Assembly: GCA_009761415.1 (NCBI GenBank)
Contig: QUOL01000006.1
Location: forward strand, 310,001 to 374,000
From: Sarcomyxa edulis
Taxonomy: Eukaryota > Basidiomycota > Agaricomycetes > Agaricales > Mycenaceae
Reading direction: 5' to 3'
Length of the DNA: 64,000 nt
Made by a program: the position numbers and the translations under genes. The notes under the pieces were generated by a model. It saw only the letters and a program-made list of their open reading frames with translations. It had not been told where the DNA came from and searched no databases. Each line of letters starts with the position of its first letter. Within the stretch, counting starts at the first letter, position 1. Below, one piece after another: positions 11,716 to 24,076 of the stretch.

Positions 11716-14434
11716 TCATTCATATTGATCCATAATCCGCCCTGGCAGAAACGAGAAGTTAGGTGGGAATATGACGTCGACACGCTTGAGACTCACGAGA
11801 GTGTACATTGTCAAATGAGACTTCGGGAAGATCTCCTCGACGGATTTACGACCTCCTGCATTGACCCAGTCCGAAGGGGGGAGCGAATCGGGAGGCTGGC
11901 TTTGACGATCGAGAGAGACAGACGAGAAGTTCTGGAATAAGCGAATCAGCATGAACGACATCTCGTTGTAGGCAAACTAGAGCATGAGCAAACTAAGGTT
12001 GAGTAACGTAAAACATGGGAAGCAAGACCATGATTACCTGCTGTCCCAGACAGATACGAGGCCCAGCATTGAAGGGCAAGAATATGAAAGGGTTGGGCGT
12101 CAGATATTTCTTCAAACGGTAGTCGATGAAACGATCTGGATCGAATTGCTCCGCTGCAAGATGTTTTGTTAGTCTCAATGACAAGTCAGAAGCACATAAC
12201 TGAGACTCTACCATCTGGACCCCATAAGTCCTTGCGCCTGTGCATGAGAAACACGGAGTACGGAACCCTAAAAAAGCCAATCTATCGAAATCAGCGATCT
12301 CATCAAGTAGAAGTGTAGACCACGAACATGCTATTCGCAGGGATATAGATAGGTTTATCTAGTGGGTTAGCAGAAGGCCAAGTCGTTGCGTGTATAGTCT
12401 CTCTGCACGTGATACACATCAGCGTCAGAGATGCGTCGAGGCCAAGCATGAGTGTTGATCTTACCGGACATTGAAAGGCACGACTGGGTATAACCTCAAG
12501 GTTTCTGCAGGCCAACAAGGATGAGATAGATGAACTCCTGTTATCATGTAATCGCGTACCATTTAGCACAGCCCTCAAGTACTTCATATCCTTGATATCC
12601 TCATAAGTCGGCCTGCGGGACGGTCCGACCTTAGCCAGAATTTCCTCTCGGAGACGAGCGACTATGTCGTTGTTTTGAGAGAGGCAGTATATCACGAATG
12701 TGAGCGTCGCTGCAGTCTGATGACGACCGTTAGACTGTGTCAACCTCCCCGACAGAGAAATCAGGTCTTACAGTGTCTCGGCCAGCTAAACAGGTTAACA
12801 GAGTGGTCAAGGGGCGACTCGCAATCAAAAGGAACACGGCTTACCTAGCATGATATTCAGTGTTTCATCCTAAACCAGGGAAGAAATTAGTAGGAAAAAG
12901 CGTAGTAGAATCCAGACGACTTACCTTCAAAACAACAGGATCTAACAATCGTCAAAGGGCATGTGAGAAATTGAAACGGACGGAAAAACTTATGATGGAC
13001 AACACACCTGATGTAAATTTGACAAGAGAATCGAGCAACGTCAAATCATCCTCATCCTCCTTCCCAGTGTCACCGAGGGCTTTCTTCAGTTCCTGCTTTC
13101 CAACAGCGTCTTTGATAATCGGGTCTAAGTACGAGTTCACAACTTCCATCGGCTCCTTGAGTTGATCGCCGAATATCTCGAACAAGGGCCATATTGTACC
13201 AACTCGTTGGCGTTGGGCCGTTTTCTGCTGGGCTTCCAAGAACGCGCGGGCAAAGTCGTTTGCTTTGCCAACTTGCTCGGATTTCGGAGACAATGAGGAC
13301 GTGTGGACTATCTCCAGCTCGCTGGCATTGTGCGGGTAGGGAAGACCAGCAGAGAGACTGTGGACACACGATCCAAAGAGGAACTCAGTAGCGGAGTCTA
13401 GGGTGAAACGAGACATCAAGTCCTTTGGGAATCCTCAGTGAGTGCACGTCATGGTAGGCATGTATGTTGTTTTACCTGAAAATCGACAGCGTAGCCTTCC
13501 CGAAGTCTTTTTTTCATTTGTGTTATAGCAATCTCTGCGTGACGGTCGAATAGTTCGAAGTGGCTGATTCGGTCTTTGGAAAAGAAAGGGCGCGTCATGG
13601 AACGGTGGAACCTACGATGTTGTGAGTTCTATCGAGGTGTAGCACGAAGAATAATCTGACACGCACTTCCACATTTCACCTATATCGATAAGCACTAATG
13701 AGATCTAGGGAAGTGTGTACGCGACGAGAAAGAAATAACGAACCATCTGAATTGAAAACACCAGTTCCTAACAACGCGCTCATGTTGTGAGTGAACCTTG
13801 GTCCTACGTATATCGGTGAGATTCGAACAGGAGACGAAACGAACGAAACAGTACTTGCCTTTGACATAATTGTTGAAATCAGTAGCAAGAATGAGCTTAG
13901 AATAATGGTCATCTAATAAACATCCGAATCCGGTCTAGGCGTTGATTTCTCGTACCTTGATGTGGTCTGGTTCTACCGTGAAGAACCTGTCTTCCCATAA
14001 GAACCGCATATTGACTACGGGCCCGAATTCTTTGATGACCTCGCTGAATCCGTCCGCTATTCGGGAAATGAGTCGCATCGAAGCAAGGAAGATCGCTCTT
14101 GATTCGTACCCAGATATCCATATGCGAAGTGATTCAACATCCGCTTCCACGAATCCAAATTCCCTGGTAGTCTACCGAGGACCCTGGGGGCAGTACGAGC
14201 TCCCATCGCTGCAGCAGCTCGACGATCCGAGATATCCTTGATAATAATACTGACAGCAAATGAAACCGGGACGAATAATGCAGACGCCAAGATCAGAATC
14301 CATGTTGGGGGTACAGCTACGTTGAATCGAGTACCGAGATGCTTGATTCCAGCGATGGATGCTGTGGCCAGAACGACAGGCAGCAAATTTCGGCCAATGA
14401 ACAGAATGCCAGGTGTCACTGAAATCGGGGACAT
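11716..14434 (-). CDS. Cytochrome P450 monooxygenase, CYP63-like
   Basis: The start is ATG 14434 ([19 protein letters not shown]); two N-terminal hydrophobic segments anchor it in the ER. Next comes the Arg/Ala-rich linker with [12 protein letters not shown]. Later exons carry [32 protein letters not shown], the central domain [12 protein letters not shown], the I-helix [13 protein letters not shown] (split by an intron near 12.72-12.77 kb), the K-helix ETLRLYP joined across an intron near 12.50-12.56 kb, [18 protein letters not shown], and the heme loop [15 protein letters not shown] near 12.07. The stop is at 11716. All key residues (I-helix Thr, ExxR, heme Cys) are intact, so it looks functional. 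The CYP63 assignment rests on N-terminal and PGN linker style and is tentative. It lies about 9.5 kb from the NRPS-like gene, too far to claim a cluster. Confidence 0.88.
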
Positions 14435-14698
14435 GTTGTGGCGGAATCGACGAGAGAGACCAGAAGGGAACAAGATAACCAGTTCTGCAAAATCAGGTGC
14501 TTCCGGCAACCAGCGAACCAAATGATCCTGATCTATAATGAACGATGTACGCGTGCGAATTCAGAGTCATATCAGATGTCTGCACATCGCGCATAACGGT
14601 CTTCTCGGTCCTGGTACACCCTTTTGATTTGACGAAGGTTGAAAGAGGCTCTTTCAAACTCGAGAATTCTGATAACTGACGGTCATTGCCGAAGGCTT

Positions 14699-15493
14699 TC
14701 AAATAGACACAATGTCATCAAATTGCCGACGAAACATCAGCTCGAGAGTTGTAGTCCAGACTCCAAGTAATTCCAGGCAAACATGAATATCAGATCCAAG
14801 CCTCTGACCCGCCTCGAGCTTGTGCACCGATAAGCGTTGTGGAAGTACGTCCAGCCAGTATCGATACAGTCAGAGGTGCAAGTGGCAAAGTCCATACCTG
14901 AAAGTTGTCGTCGATGTTGATGGCAGGTGAAATCGATTATACGCATCCTGGCATCCAGATTTCACAGAATGAGGGACACCAAGCGGTGAAGGCGGAGCAT
15001 CGACAGGTCAACGGCGCCCATCACTAAATGTGTATGACTAGTAAGCCCTTGTATATCCAGAGGTCCGGTCTGAAGCGTCCATCACTGTCAAGTGCTTCGA
15101 AGCCTAATCTTTCTATGAACAGAGGAATCTTCGTCAAGACGGATAAGTAGAAGCCGAAATACCGTGGCATAATACGCTTTCGAGGGTGACTGCGGTATCC
15201 TCCAGCTCCAAGATATACGTGTGCATTCGCGGGTAGCAGAGGCAACGTCGAACATAAACATGGCGCGAAACAGGGTGGATTGGAGATTGTCACCCTATAT
15301 CCCAAGCTATCCCAGGCGCTCCACTTCTTGTGATTAGCAGAAGACCCGCAAATCGTCTACGGTTTTGGCACAGTTCAGTATATTGGTCTATACATCAGTT
15401 GACAGCATTTCTCGCCTCAAGAGACCAGCACATACCTGCTAGACGCCGCGATGCCAGCAAGACCACGGTATAAAACAAAGAAACGGACCATGT
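14699..15493 (-). CDS. Possible hypothetical gene upstream of the P450
   Basis: ATG 15493 opens MVRFFVLYRGLAGIAASS followed by a good donor. Downstream segments on the same strand stay open (RYFGFYLSVLTKIPLFIERL near 15.12-15.18 kb, and a last stretch ending MFRRQFDDIVSI with stop at 14699). Putative acceptors exist, but I could not build one continuous frame through 15.28-15.45 kb. No family is recognised. It could be a small membrane-associated protein, a decayed gene or chance. Confidence 0.28.
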
Positions 15494-15708
15494 TCCTCAA
15501 CTTTGGCTAGAAGCCGGATCTGATGGGTGATCAGTTTCAGACTCAGCGGCGCTCGGCTGTCAACCTGGGCACCTTATAAGTTTCGGCAAGTTTCGCACCC
15601 CACTTCTCAAAGTCTCTCAAAGTCCTCCACATTCAACTGTTCAGGCTGTTTTCTCATCCATACTCTTCAACGACGACGATACCTATCATCCTCCGATAAT
15701 CTCTCGAA

Positions 15709-17046
15709 ATGCCGCCCGTTTGGCAGCGCCACCCTCGTTATGCCCTCGTGCTCGGAGTGATCATACTCGCAACTTTCTATCTAATTGGTCCTTATCAAGG
15801 ACCCCCTCCTTTCAATCCTCGCTTTATCACAGACAATGACCTTCCTGGTCGCCTGGCACGCTCAGACCGTATCTATAAGAAAACGTTGCAAGATAGGCAA
15901 GGCCTCATTCAAAAGTTCGGACCTCGACCGAGCGATGTCGCAACGTATGTATAACAGCCCCAGAAGCGCTGGTGGTGAAACGAAGCTGAACATTCATCTG
16001 TTAGATTCCCACCTGACAAGAGCCCTTGGCCTCCGTACACTGTCTGTGAGTCTCGTGAACCCGTGTTGAAATTCGGCTCCTTAATAGTGTGACTTGTTTC
16101 CAGGGGACTTCTTCCCTCCCGCGTACAATTGCCCTCATGAGGTACAACGAGTAGGATCCCTTGGAGATGGCGGTAAATGGGTCTGCGGGCTATCACGCGT
16201 AGAAAGGAAGCCGGATTGTATTATCTATTCCGTTGGTAAGAGACATTTCATCGTGGCATCACTTGGTTCTGATACTCATCACGGTGCTTAGGTATCAACT
16301 ACGAGTCCTCCTTTGAAGCCGAGATTTTGGAGAACACCGAATCTTGTGAAGTTTGGGGCTATGATTTCAGCGTCAAATCTTTCGGCCCACAGATCCCGGA
16401 GAGTTACGCTCGCCGCACGCACTTCTTCCCCTATGGCCTCGGAGGCGTCGACAAGCACGAAGAAGACCCTCCGATGTACACACTTGATACCCTCCTAAAA
16501 ATCAACAGTAAGTCGTGACTTGCAGATGTCTTTTGCCAATTCTGACACGGTTTCATAGAACATACCCACATCGACATCCTCAAGATCGACATCGAAGGTT
16601 GGGAGTTTGAGACACTCACCTCTCTCATCAAACCATATCTCGAATCTGGAGAACCTCTTCCCTTCGGTCAACTTCAATTGGAGATTCATATTTGGAATAA
16701 GAAATTCCCCGAGTTCTTGCAATGGTGGGAGTCGCTCGAAGCTGCTGGTCTCCGGCCATTCATGACCGAGGTACGTGCTGTCGTCCACCGTTTATCACAC
16801 ATTTCTTGACCCCATTCAATTTCACAGCCCAACCTAGTATACCAGAACTACAACAAACAAGGAAACACTGATTTGGCCGAGGTATGTCTATGATCTCCGG
16901 TCCTGCCCCGTTCCCGATGTTGAGACCACGACTCCTAGTATTCCTTCCTCAACGTCAGAGGAGACAACATCTTCATCAAAGATCCCAAAACCTCGATCGA
17001 CGAAGACGATCAAGATTTCCATCACCCTCACGGACCTCATCCTTGA
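15709..17046 (+). CDS. Type II membrane methyltransferase, FkbM / METTL24-like
   Basis: The start is ATG 15709. Residues 1-30 hold a short cytosolic N terminus and a signal anchor (YALVLGVIILATFYLIG), so a Golgi or ER lumen location is likely. The lumenal part reads FFPPAYNCPHEVQRVGSLGD then GGKWVCGL (SAM-binding entry, about 16.10-16.19 kb), YESSFEAEILENTESCEVWG then YDFSVKSFG, FFPYGLGGVDKHEEDPPMYT, and HIDILKIDIEGWEFETL (about 16.57-16.62 kb). The Lys-Ile-Asp-Ile-Glu-Gly-x-Glu signature is diagnostic of FkbM-type methyltransferases. The C terminus is HHPHGPHP with stop 17044-17046. It has six or seven exons and about 300 residues. The acceptor substrate is unknown; a sugar or secreted glycan is a reasonable inference from topology. 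Confidence 0.85.
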
Positions 17047-18371
17047 AGTGTCCTTCATCATCGCGCGTTCATGGATTCTCAAGAGCGCCGAAAAACTCAC
17101 CCACTTTTACTTATAATTCTACCACGGTCTTCTCTGCACTAGTACTCCAAAAGTACGTTATGTAGGAGTTCACAATAAACGGACTGGTGGTTTCAGATGG
17201 AGCCAAAGACAACGCCTAGACGCAGGAAACTAGTCCGGACATCGCTAATATGTTTTTTTATATTTGGACGAGATGATGCGGAAGTATACAAGCTCTTTTA
17301 TTTCAAGGGTACCCCGCCCTTCTTTTCTTGATATTACCCTTTTGGACCCTCATTCAATGCATCATATAGTCATCTGAGCACGCGTGCAAGTTGGTGATAA
17401 GATGTCTGACCGCAAAATCAGATGCATCGAAAAGGCATCTAATTGTTTGGTAAGTTCATCGCTTCCTGCACAGTTTCCTTGCTGAGTATCTATAGCTGTG
17501 GTTTTTGGGCAGCTATGATGCCGAGCTTGACTTCCTTCAATCTGTCTGACTGTGGGAGACTGTCTTGTTGGGAACGCAAACGTCGCGTTGGTTCTCAGAC
17601 GGTGTCACCTACCGGCCCCATTGCACATCCTTATGGTCTCAAAACTAGATCTTTACCGAGACTGCAATGATGTACAATGCCTCACGAACGCCCTCTTGTT
17701 TCTATCTCTGGTCTTTGCCATCATGACTACCACAGCGTGTTCTTCGAACTTCTTTCCAGGGAATAACCATTATTACCCCCGTTACTCACAGGCTCGCCGG
17801 TGGGTACATATCACGTTTAACGGATCAATCGTAAGCAAGCAATACATCTGCATCAATACTGTTGCTCCGTCTACACTCTTGACTGATGCTCAAGCTCATT
17901 TCTCCGATTAGTATCCTCGGGTCAATGATTGTGCACTGACACACTGCATCCCAGTGCAACCATGCCTGCTATCGTGACAGAATAGTGGGTAACAAGGTCG
18001 ATTTCAAGTGAGTGGACTTGCACAAGAGTCGGGACATCCTTGACACTGACCTTCTCGCGAACTCGCGCAGGGATCTCAAAGCCCGTCCATGCGTACGGTC
18101 ACTCCTCTATCGCACGATTTCCCACGTGGTCGCTTTCACGCTGAGGCGATTGAGGGTGATTGATCTCTTGACAACTGAAAGCAGTGGATCAACGCTGATA
18201 AGTAGGTCCTCGAGGCATCATCTAGGATCATGTCGTGCATCGTAGAGTCAGATGTCGAGGCACCGCGAAATGAAGGACAATGTATAAATCTGTTGTACCT
18301 ATAGGTATTCATTACGTTTCTCTGCTGTCCTCTCTAACCCACGTTGATTCCGTTCTGTCCTTAGGTAAATA
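17047..18371. other. Intergenic, no supported gene
   Basis: This is the downstream flank of the methyltransferase and the upstream flank of the second DUF6534 gene. A 119-codon frame at 17552-17911 (plus) contains a hydrophobic stretch but no start or splice context I trust. Nothing else is seen. Confidence 0.4.
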
Positions 18372-20619
18372 ATGCTCTCATCAATCGACGATACTTTCGG
18401 TGGGCTATTTGTACCTATCAATTCTCGTCAGCCTAACATCTCACCATATGTTCTGCAGGTGCGGGTTTCATAGGTGCGATGGTAACGATGGTGTATGTCT
18501 TTCGTTCGCATCTATCTCGCCGTTATATCTGACTGGCCTGAATTTATAGACTTTACGGACCCACGACCCTCCAGGTCAGGCGCATGTATATCATCTGCCT
18601 CAATCATTTTGATCTCATCCTCTGAAAGACTTATTTCTATTTCGTGACTTACCCGAAAGATCGCTTCGACACGAAGGTCTTGGTAAATAGTCCAATATGG
18701 CGAGTTATCCCCGTCACCTTGACGCGTTTCCACCACAGGTCTCCGCGACGTGGTAGATAGTCAATTCACACCCTTTATTCAAGTCTTGACGTCGTCACGC
18801 AGGATTCTCGACACTCTACACGTTGGCTTCGGTGAGCTCTGATTATTGTAAAGGTAGTAAGGACGCTAACATGATCATTGACCACAATAGTCGGTCATGC
18901 AATGTATCACTATCTCGTCAGTGCTACTGTAAATCTGAACGCTCAAAACGAGTGACCTAAAGGCATCCTTTCTAGGTCACAAATTATGCGAACCCTGCAG
19001 CTCTTGTTTTTGCGCACTGGTATGATTGTCTATCTTCTGCTCCGACTGCGGTAGCTGATACTGGTCATCTGTAGGACCTTGCTCGTGCGTCCAATCGGTA
19101 CTACAGTATCTTCTATAGCCTGTCTGACCTCGATACACGCAGAGCTCAATCGCTCTTAACGTAGATGATCCTACCTGCTTCGTCTCATGATGTATTGAAC
19201 ATATTCATTTGTCAAGGTCATGATCGCTGTGGTCGTACAAAGGTACGACATCCTCGATTAAACAACATATCTATTCAAACGTGAAGTACATATCGATCAG
19301 TTTCTTCACAATACGCATCTTCCATCGTAAGCATATTTCATCTATCAGGATTGGACTGCACTAATATCTCGCATACGCTGATACGAAGTCTGCAAGCTTA
19401 GACTTCGGTGGTGGTTAACCTCGTTCATAGTCCGTCATCTCAAAATAACAAACTCACGAATTCAAATACCTAACAAGTATATCATCTAGGGACTGATTGT
19501 TCTAGCCCATTTTGGTTCGTACAGCGACTACATATCAATGACTTGCGCTGACATAGTCTATCAATCAGCTTTTGGGATGGGTACGCCATGTGCTCAATAT
19601 ATACCAGCCAGAGCGTTGACCCCAACCGTTGCAGAGACTGTCGTGTTAGGGTAAGCCCTCAACAGTATCTCAGAGGCACGACGTGTACTCACACCTCTCG
19701 GATTCAGATTCATGAAGAAACGACTTGATAGACTGCCTGAGATTACTGTAAGCCTGATTCACTGGAAAGGCGCCGTTGCGTTTCTAAAAAATCCTATCGA
19801 ACGTTTAGTTGATCGCAGCCATGCCCTTCGCCATATTTGCTGTACTCTCGGACGTGTTTATCGCCGTAGCGCTCTGTGTTCTACTGCATGGGAATCGCAC
19901 TGGATTCAAAACGTGAGACCCGCACTTATTGTGACCACTCATACGTTTGACTCTTGCTTCATGATACGTAGCACGAATACTTTGGTCACCACTCTCATCG
20001 TTTATGCAATCAATCGATGCCTGCTCACTTCGTCTGCTTGCGTCGCTCTTCAACTTATTGCTTCACTACTGAATGAAGCTTCTCTTTAGGGCAGTGGCTG
20101 TTGTGGAAGTCATTGCGGCAAGTCCAGCGGTGCTCTAGCTATTCAACTTGATTTGCTCAAGGGCTAGTTATCTTTTAGTTCGCCATCTCACCAAACAGTC
20201 TATGGTTCATCGCCATCGATTTTGTTATCGGGAAACTCTATGCAAATTCACTTCTTGCTACATTGAATACTCGAAACGCACTTCGTAGCAACACCACATC
20301 TGACCTCAATTCCGTTCACTTGTCAAACCTGGCCTTTCAGTCGGAAGGCAGCGACACGGTGGGTACTTTTGATCATATCTATATCCAGTTCCAAATAGAC
20401 GATATCTCACATTCTATGTTCCTCTTATAGCGTCGGGGACATGTCGATATTGTCACCCTTCCATCGGAGCGCCCTACCGCCTCGAGTGGCAGTGTTCGGC
20501 CAAGTGCTGAGGAAGGGAAGAAACACGAGGTGAAGAATTCTGTCTCCTTCATGTTCTACGTACGGTCTCATTCATCTGTCCTAACTGAACAGGTGCCGGA
20601 TGAAGCCTTTTGCACATAA
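18372..20619 (+). CDS. DUF6534-type multi-span membrane protein (second copy)
   Basis: The start is ATG 18372 (MLSSIDDTFG, then GAGFIGAMVTMV after an intron, then LYGPTTLQ). The family order is clear: RILDTLHVGF (about 18.80 kb), GHAMYHYLV and VTNYANPAALVFAHW (about 18.90-19.02 kb), MIAVVVQR (about 19.22), GLIVLAHFG (about 19.49), MPFAIFAVLSDVFIAVALCV then LLHGNRTGFKT (about 19.81-19.91), TLVTTLIVYAINRCLLTS (about 19.98-20.03), and FVIGKLYANSLLATLNTRNA (about 20.22-20.28). A Ser/Glu-rich cytosolic tail follows, with stop 20617-20619. Seven helices are expected; the function is unknown. Family hallmarks are better preserved than in the first copy 10 kb away. The exon structure around 19.05-19.40 kb is uncertain because two frames compete. 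Confidence 0.72.
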
Positions 20620-23600
20620 TTGAACCTTGTATGTAACTTAATATGTCCAGCTATCATCACGGATGAGATTCGTCGACTCCATGGATCTTTCGAGATGTTT
20701 CGCGTGCGTGTCGAAACCGGGAGAGGACTATCCAGACGCTCCTCTCGTTGAGCGACCCATTCGTACCGGCTGTATACCGGGTCACCGTGGCGTTGACGCA
20801 GATATAGAGCATGCCATAGTGGCTGTCGGGGACATCGTCTCGAGAGCATATTTATCTCGACGCTCTCACGGGAGAAACTCGAGATAAGAAGGGATGAATC
20901 TGGACTTCCAGACAGAACTTCGGCAAGTTGGACTTCATCATGTAACGATGTGAGTACTCAATTTAGTTCTCCGACTCGAGAATTTCTGCATCAACGATGA
21001 CTGTAGAAGCGCAAGACGAAGATAATATTGTTCGGAGGTCCCACTGCACATCATGCGTGCTACTTATACACCTCGTCCTGTCTGGTACCCATGATCTCAC
21101 ACCATCTAACGGGTCCGATTGGAAAGATGTTCTTGATCTGGATGCAACTTGTAAGCTGTAGAATATGTATATCACGATGTGACGAACTCCTGCCCTCCCT
21201 GGCGGATGTAGCACTAGAGGTCAAGAGCGTAAGGGACCTCAATAGTGTGTTTTCCGGAGTTCCCACTGAATCCTCTTGTACAAAGACTACAAGTCCCTTC
21301 GGGTCACGTTCATCTAGTTACGCCATTTACTTTCCTTTCGAAGTAGGTTCTTCCGGTTGGCGGCTTTTTTGATTGGGATATGACTTCCACAACAGCTCTA
21401 CTTTTAAATTACTTGCTATAACGAGGCCCGAAAGAAGCAAGTCTTTCGATCGATGTCGGAGTAAATATGTAGGTGCACCATTTAAATGTTCCATATACAT
21501 GAGAATCTTGGCCTTTCATCGGTTGAGCAGACTCAAAACTACACCATTCGCAATATATCCTTCTATGAGACCTTGAGTCGCGTTATTGATATCGCGACAC
21601 GGGAAACCGATGCCTCTGCATGTGCGAGTAGTACTGCAACAATGTGGCCCGGATAACTTCTGGCAAGGAAATGTCGTAACGTATCCTTTTGTCCCGGTGT
21701 GAGTACATGTGCCTCCGTGCCTATTGTATTGCTCACAGGGAGGGGACAGTGCGCTCTGTTCTGTCGTATAGAGTGCCTTCACGGATCTGCACATTCAAAA
21801 AAGTACGCTGACCTCATGAGCTTATTTCTCAGCTGCGAGTCAAACGATATTGGTCCTCTGTCTGCGTTTGTTCCCAAGCCACTGCATCTCAATCAGCATA
21901 AGCAATTACTTCGCGCGTTCACTCGACAAGGGGGTGTACATTTACCAGCGTCTTCTTCGATCTGCAGTCCTAGAAAAGATGGTCTGGGTGGGTCTTTGAG
22001 CGGACGTTACAGGATGTTATCCCACCCTTTCGTGGTCCGTCTTCGATTGAGCTTCTTCTTCGATCTCAAAGCCTGACTGGTCGATAGTCGAACGCTCCCT
22101 GTAGAGACATCTATCAGCTGCAGACCGATGTCGGCTACAATGTATACGAGAGCGATTGGGAGATCACGGAATCTCTATGTCCAAAACAATACTGACCTCT
22201 TCATTGACGCACCCAGCCTTGACTTACCCGGGTTTCAATTCCTCAAATACGCCGTGCCGAGAGATCCAAAAATTGGTTTAGTATCTGATGTCATAGACAA
22301 AGGAGTTTAGAGATGCCTGACTGCGAACTGCCGAATGTTCGCGGAAAGAGGACTTAATGAAGACATTCACCGGGTGGCATGAGTTACCAGGTATGCGGCG
22401 CAATGGTATCATTGCGTCATACCCAGCATTTAAATGAAATGCCTTTCGCGCAAAGGCCATGGACCTTGAACGGATCCATCGAGTAGTGGCAGTAACACGG
22501 CCAACCACTTGCGATGGTACGCGGGACGAAAATGTCATAGACTCGCCCAGAACTGCCTTCGAATGGTCCTCCATTGCGCGACCATGGCCATGTCCGTGTG
22601 TCCGCGACGGCTGAAAGATGAAAAGAGAATATACGAGGATCAGATGCATTCGTCGTGTAGATGACACGAGTGGTATACTCAGGCTGTCAGATGTTCTGAT
22701 TTTGACACGGAAGTCAAATCGGAGATTAAGAGCGGAAAGAACAAGATGGTAAGTGCTTACAGAAGATACGAGTCAAGTTGACTGTGCGAGTACAGAGTTC
22801 CGTGAATTGTATCAATAGGATATATAGCGTCAATGTGCATATCTTGCTGGATTTCAGGGTGCTCGCCATAATATCAGTCGCCGGGAATCCGTGCTATTGG
22901 TACTTGAAGTTCCCCATTCCGAAGGAACGATCAAGTTCAGTAGATCAACTGACCATCCCAATGACAGTAGGTGCGTGAGTTTTGACTAGGATGATGCCGC
23001 GTGAGGAACAATGCATCTATGGAGGAATCCGGTGGGCACGAGAATGCGGATGGAAACAGGGTAGTCCCGGACCAGGTGCTGCTCCTGTTATAGGTACATC
23101 TATGATTCCTCAATTAGCAAAACAAGGGAGTAGGTAAGGGGGTAACGTCACAACCAGTATCGGAAAATGGAAAGGCACCAACCGGGACGGAGAAAGCGAT
23201 AGAAACAGATGTACTGGCGCTAAGCGCCAATCCATCATACTTGTCGGTCCTTGGATGGGATGGCTCATGCTGAAACCATAATCCAGCGCATCTACAGAGG
23301 CGTAATAGTGCAAAGAGGCATGGTGAAAAATATTAGACGTAAATAACGATCCGCGGCATTCGAAAACCAAAAATAATAGTTTCTCAGAATCGACTTGTCC
23401 GACCTCCTCCTCACTCGGAGGCTGTTGCACAGGCCTCCGAGTTTAATCAACCAAAATTACACGGTATTGTGCAGATTTGTCTTATCAGCATCGGAACTTC
23501 ATAGCTTTCATAGCAAGTTCATCAGGGTGGCAGAGTCCGGCGGCGATGAGCTCGATGAAGGTAAAAACATTCAATGTTATCTGATTTAGAAACGTTCTTC

Positions 23601-23966
23601 GTCTGTTTGACCGACATATTCTCAGGATTTGCATTGACACTCGTGCGTAATGTCTCTGCACGCATTGTCTGCCTGCTTCTTGCCCTTGATATGTTCCTCT
23701 TGTGGAAAGATGTATCACATACACCGCGCCGGCGCAAAATCTCGGAAGAAATTTACATCTTCCCTCACTTCTCGCTGTCGATCGCAAGCTCTGCACACCT
23801 CTTTCTTGTGACGGTTAAAATTTACCCCCACGAGTGGGTTCCATGCCATGCTCGCCCTTCCAGCTTCCATGATTTCTGATTTATTCTCAGCTCCAGCGTC
23901 GGCGTACCTGGAGTGACTGGCTGGGTTCAAAAAATCAAAAAGAATTAAATGCCCATTTTCTCGTGA
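20620..23966. other. Long gene-poor stretch
   Basis: I find no gene supported by start, splice sites and family motifs on either strand over 3.3 kb. Short frames exist (for example 22128-22310 plus, 23110-23430 minus) but carry nothing recognisable. No terminal inverted repeat, long tandem repeat or transposase motif was seen by eye. It may be old, decayed repeat sequence. Confidence 0.4.
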
Positions 23967-23974
23967 TATAAAAG
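23967..23974 (+). promoter_or_regulatory. TATA box of the first HsbA-type gene
   Basis: TATAAAAG lies 103 nt upstream of ATG 24077 and is followed by CAGAG. A matching TATAAAG sits 108 nt upstream of the related gene at 29524. The shared spacing supports a real core promoter with a leader of about 75 nt. Confidence 0.6.
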
Positions 23975-24076
23975 CAGAGCTACTTCACCAGGTAAAACCA
24001 ACACTAGTTAGTCACTCATCTAGCGTCCAACCGAGCCTCTTCCACTCTCCTACTCTTCGACTCATTCATAGTCAAC

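Noticed and set aside
17552..17911. 119-codon frame with a hydrophobic stretch
   Set aside because: No ATG-to-stop logic with splice sites and no recognisable family.
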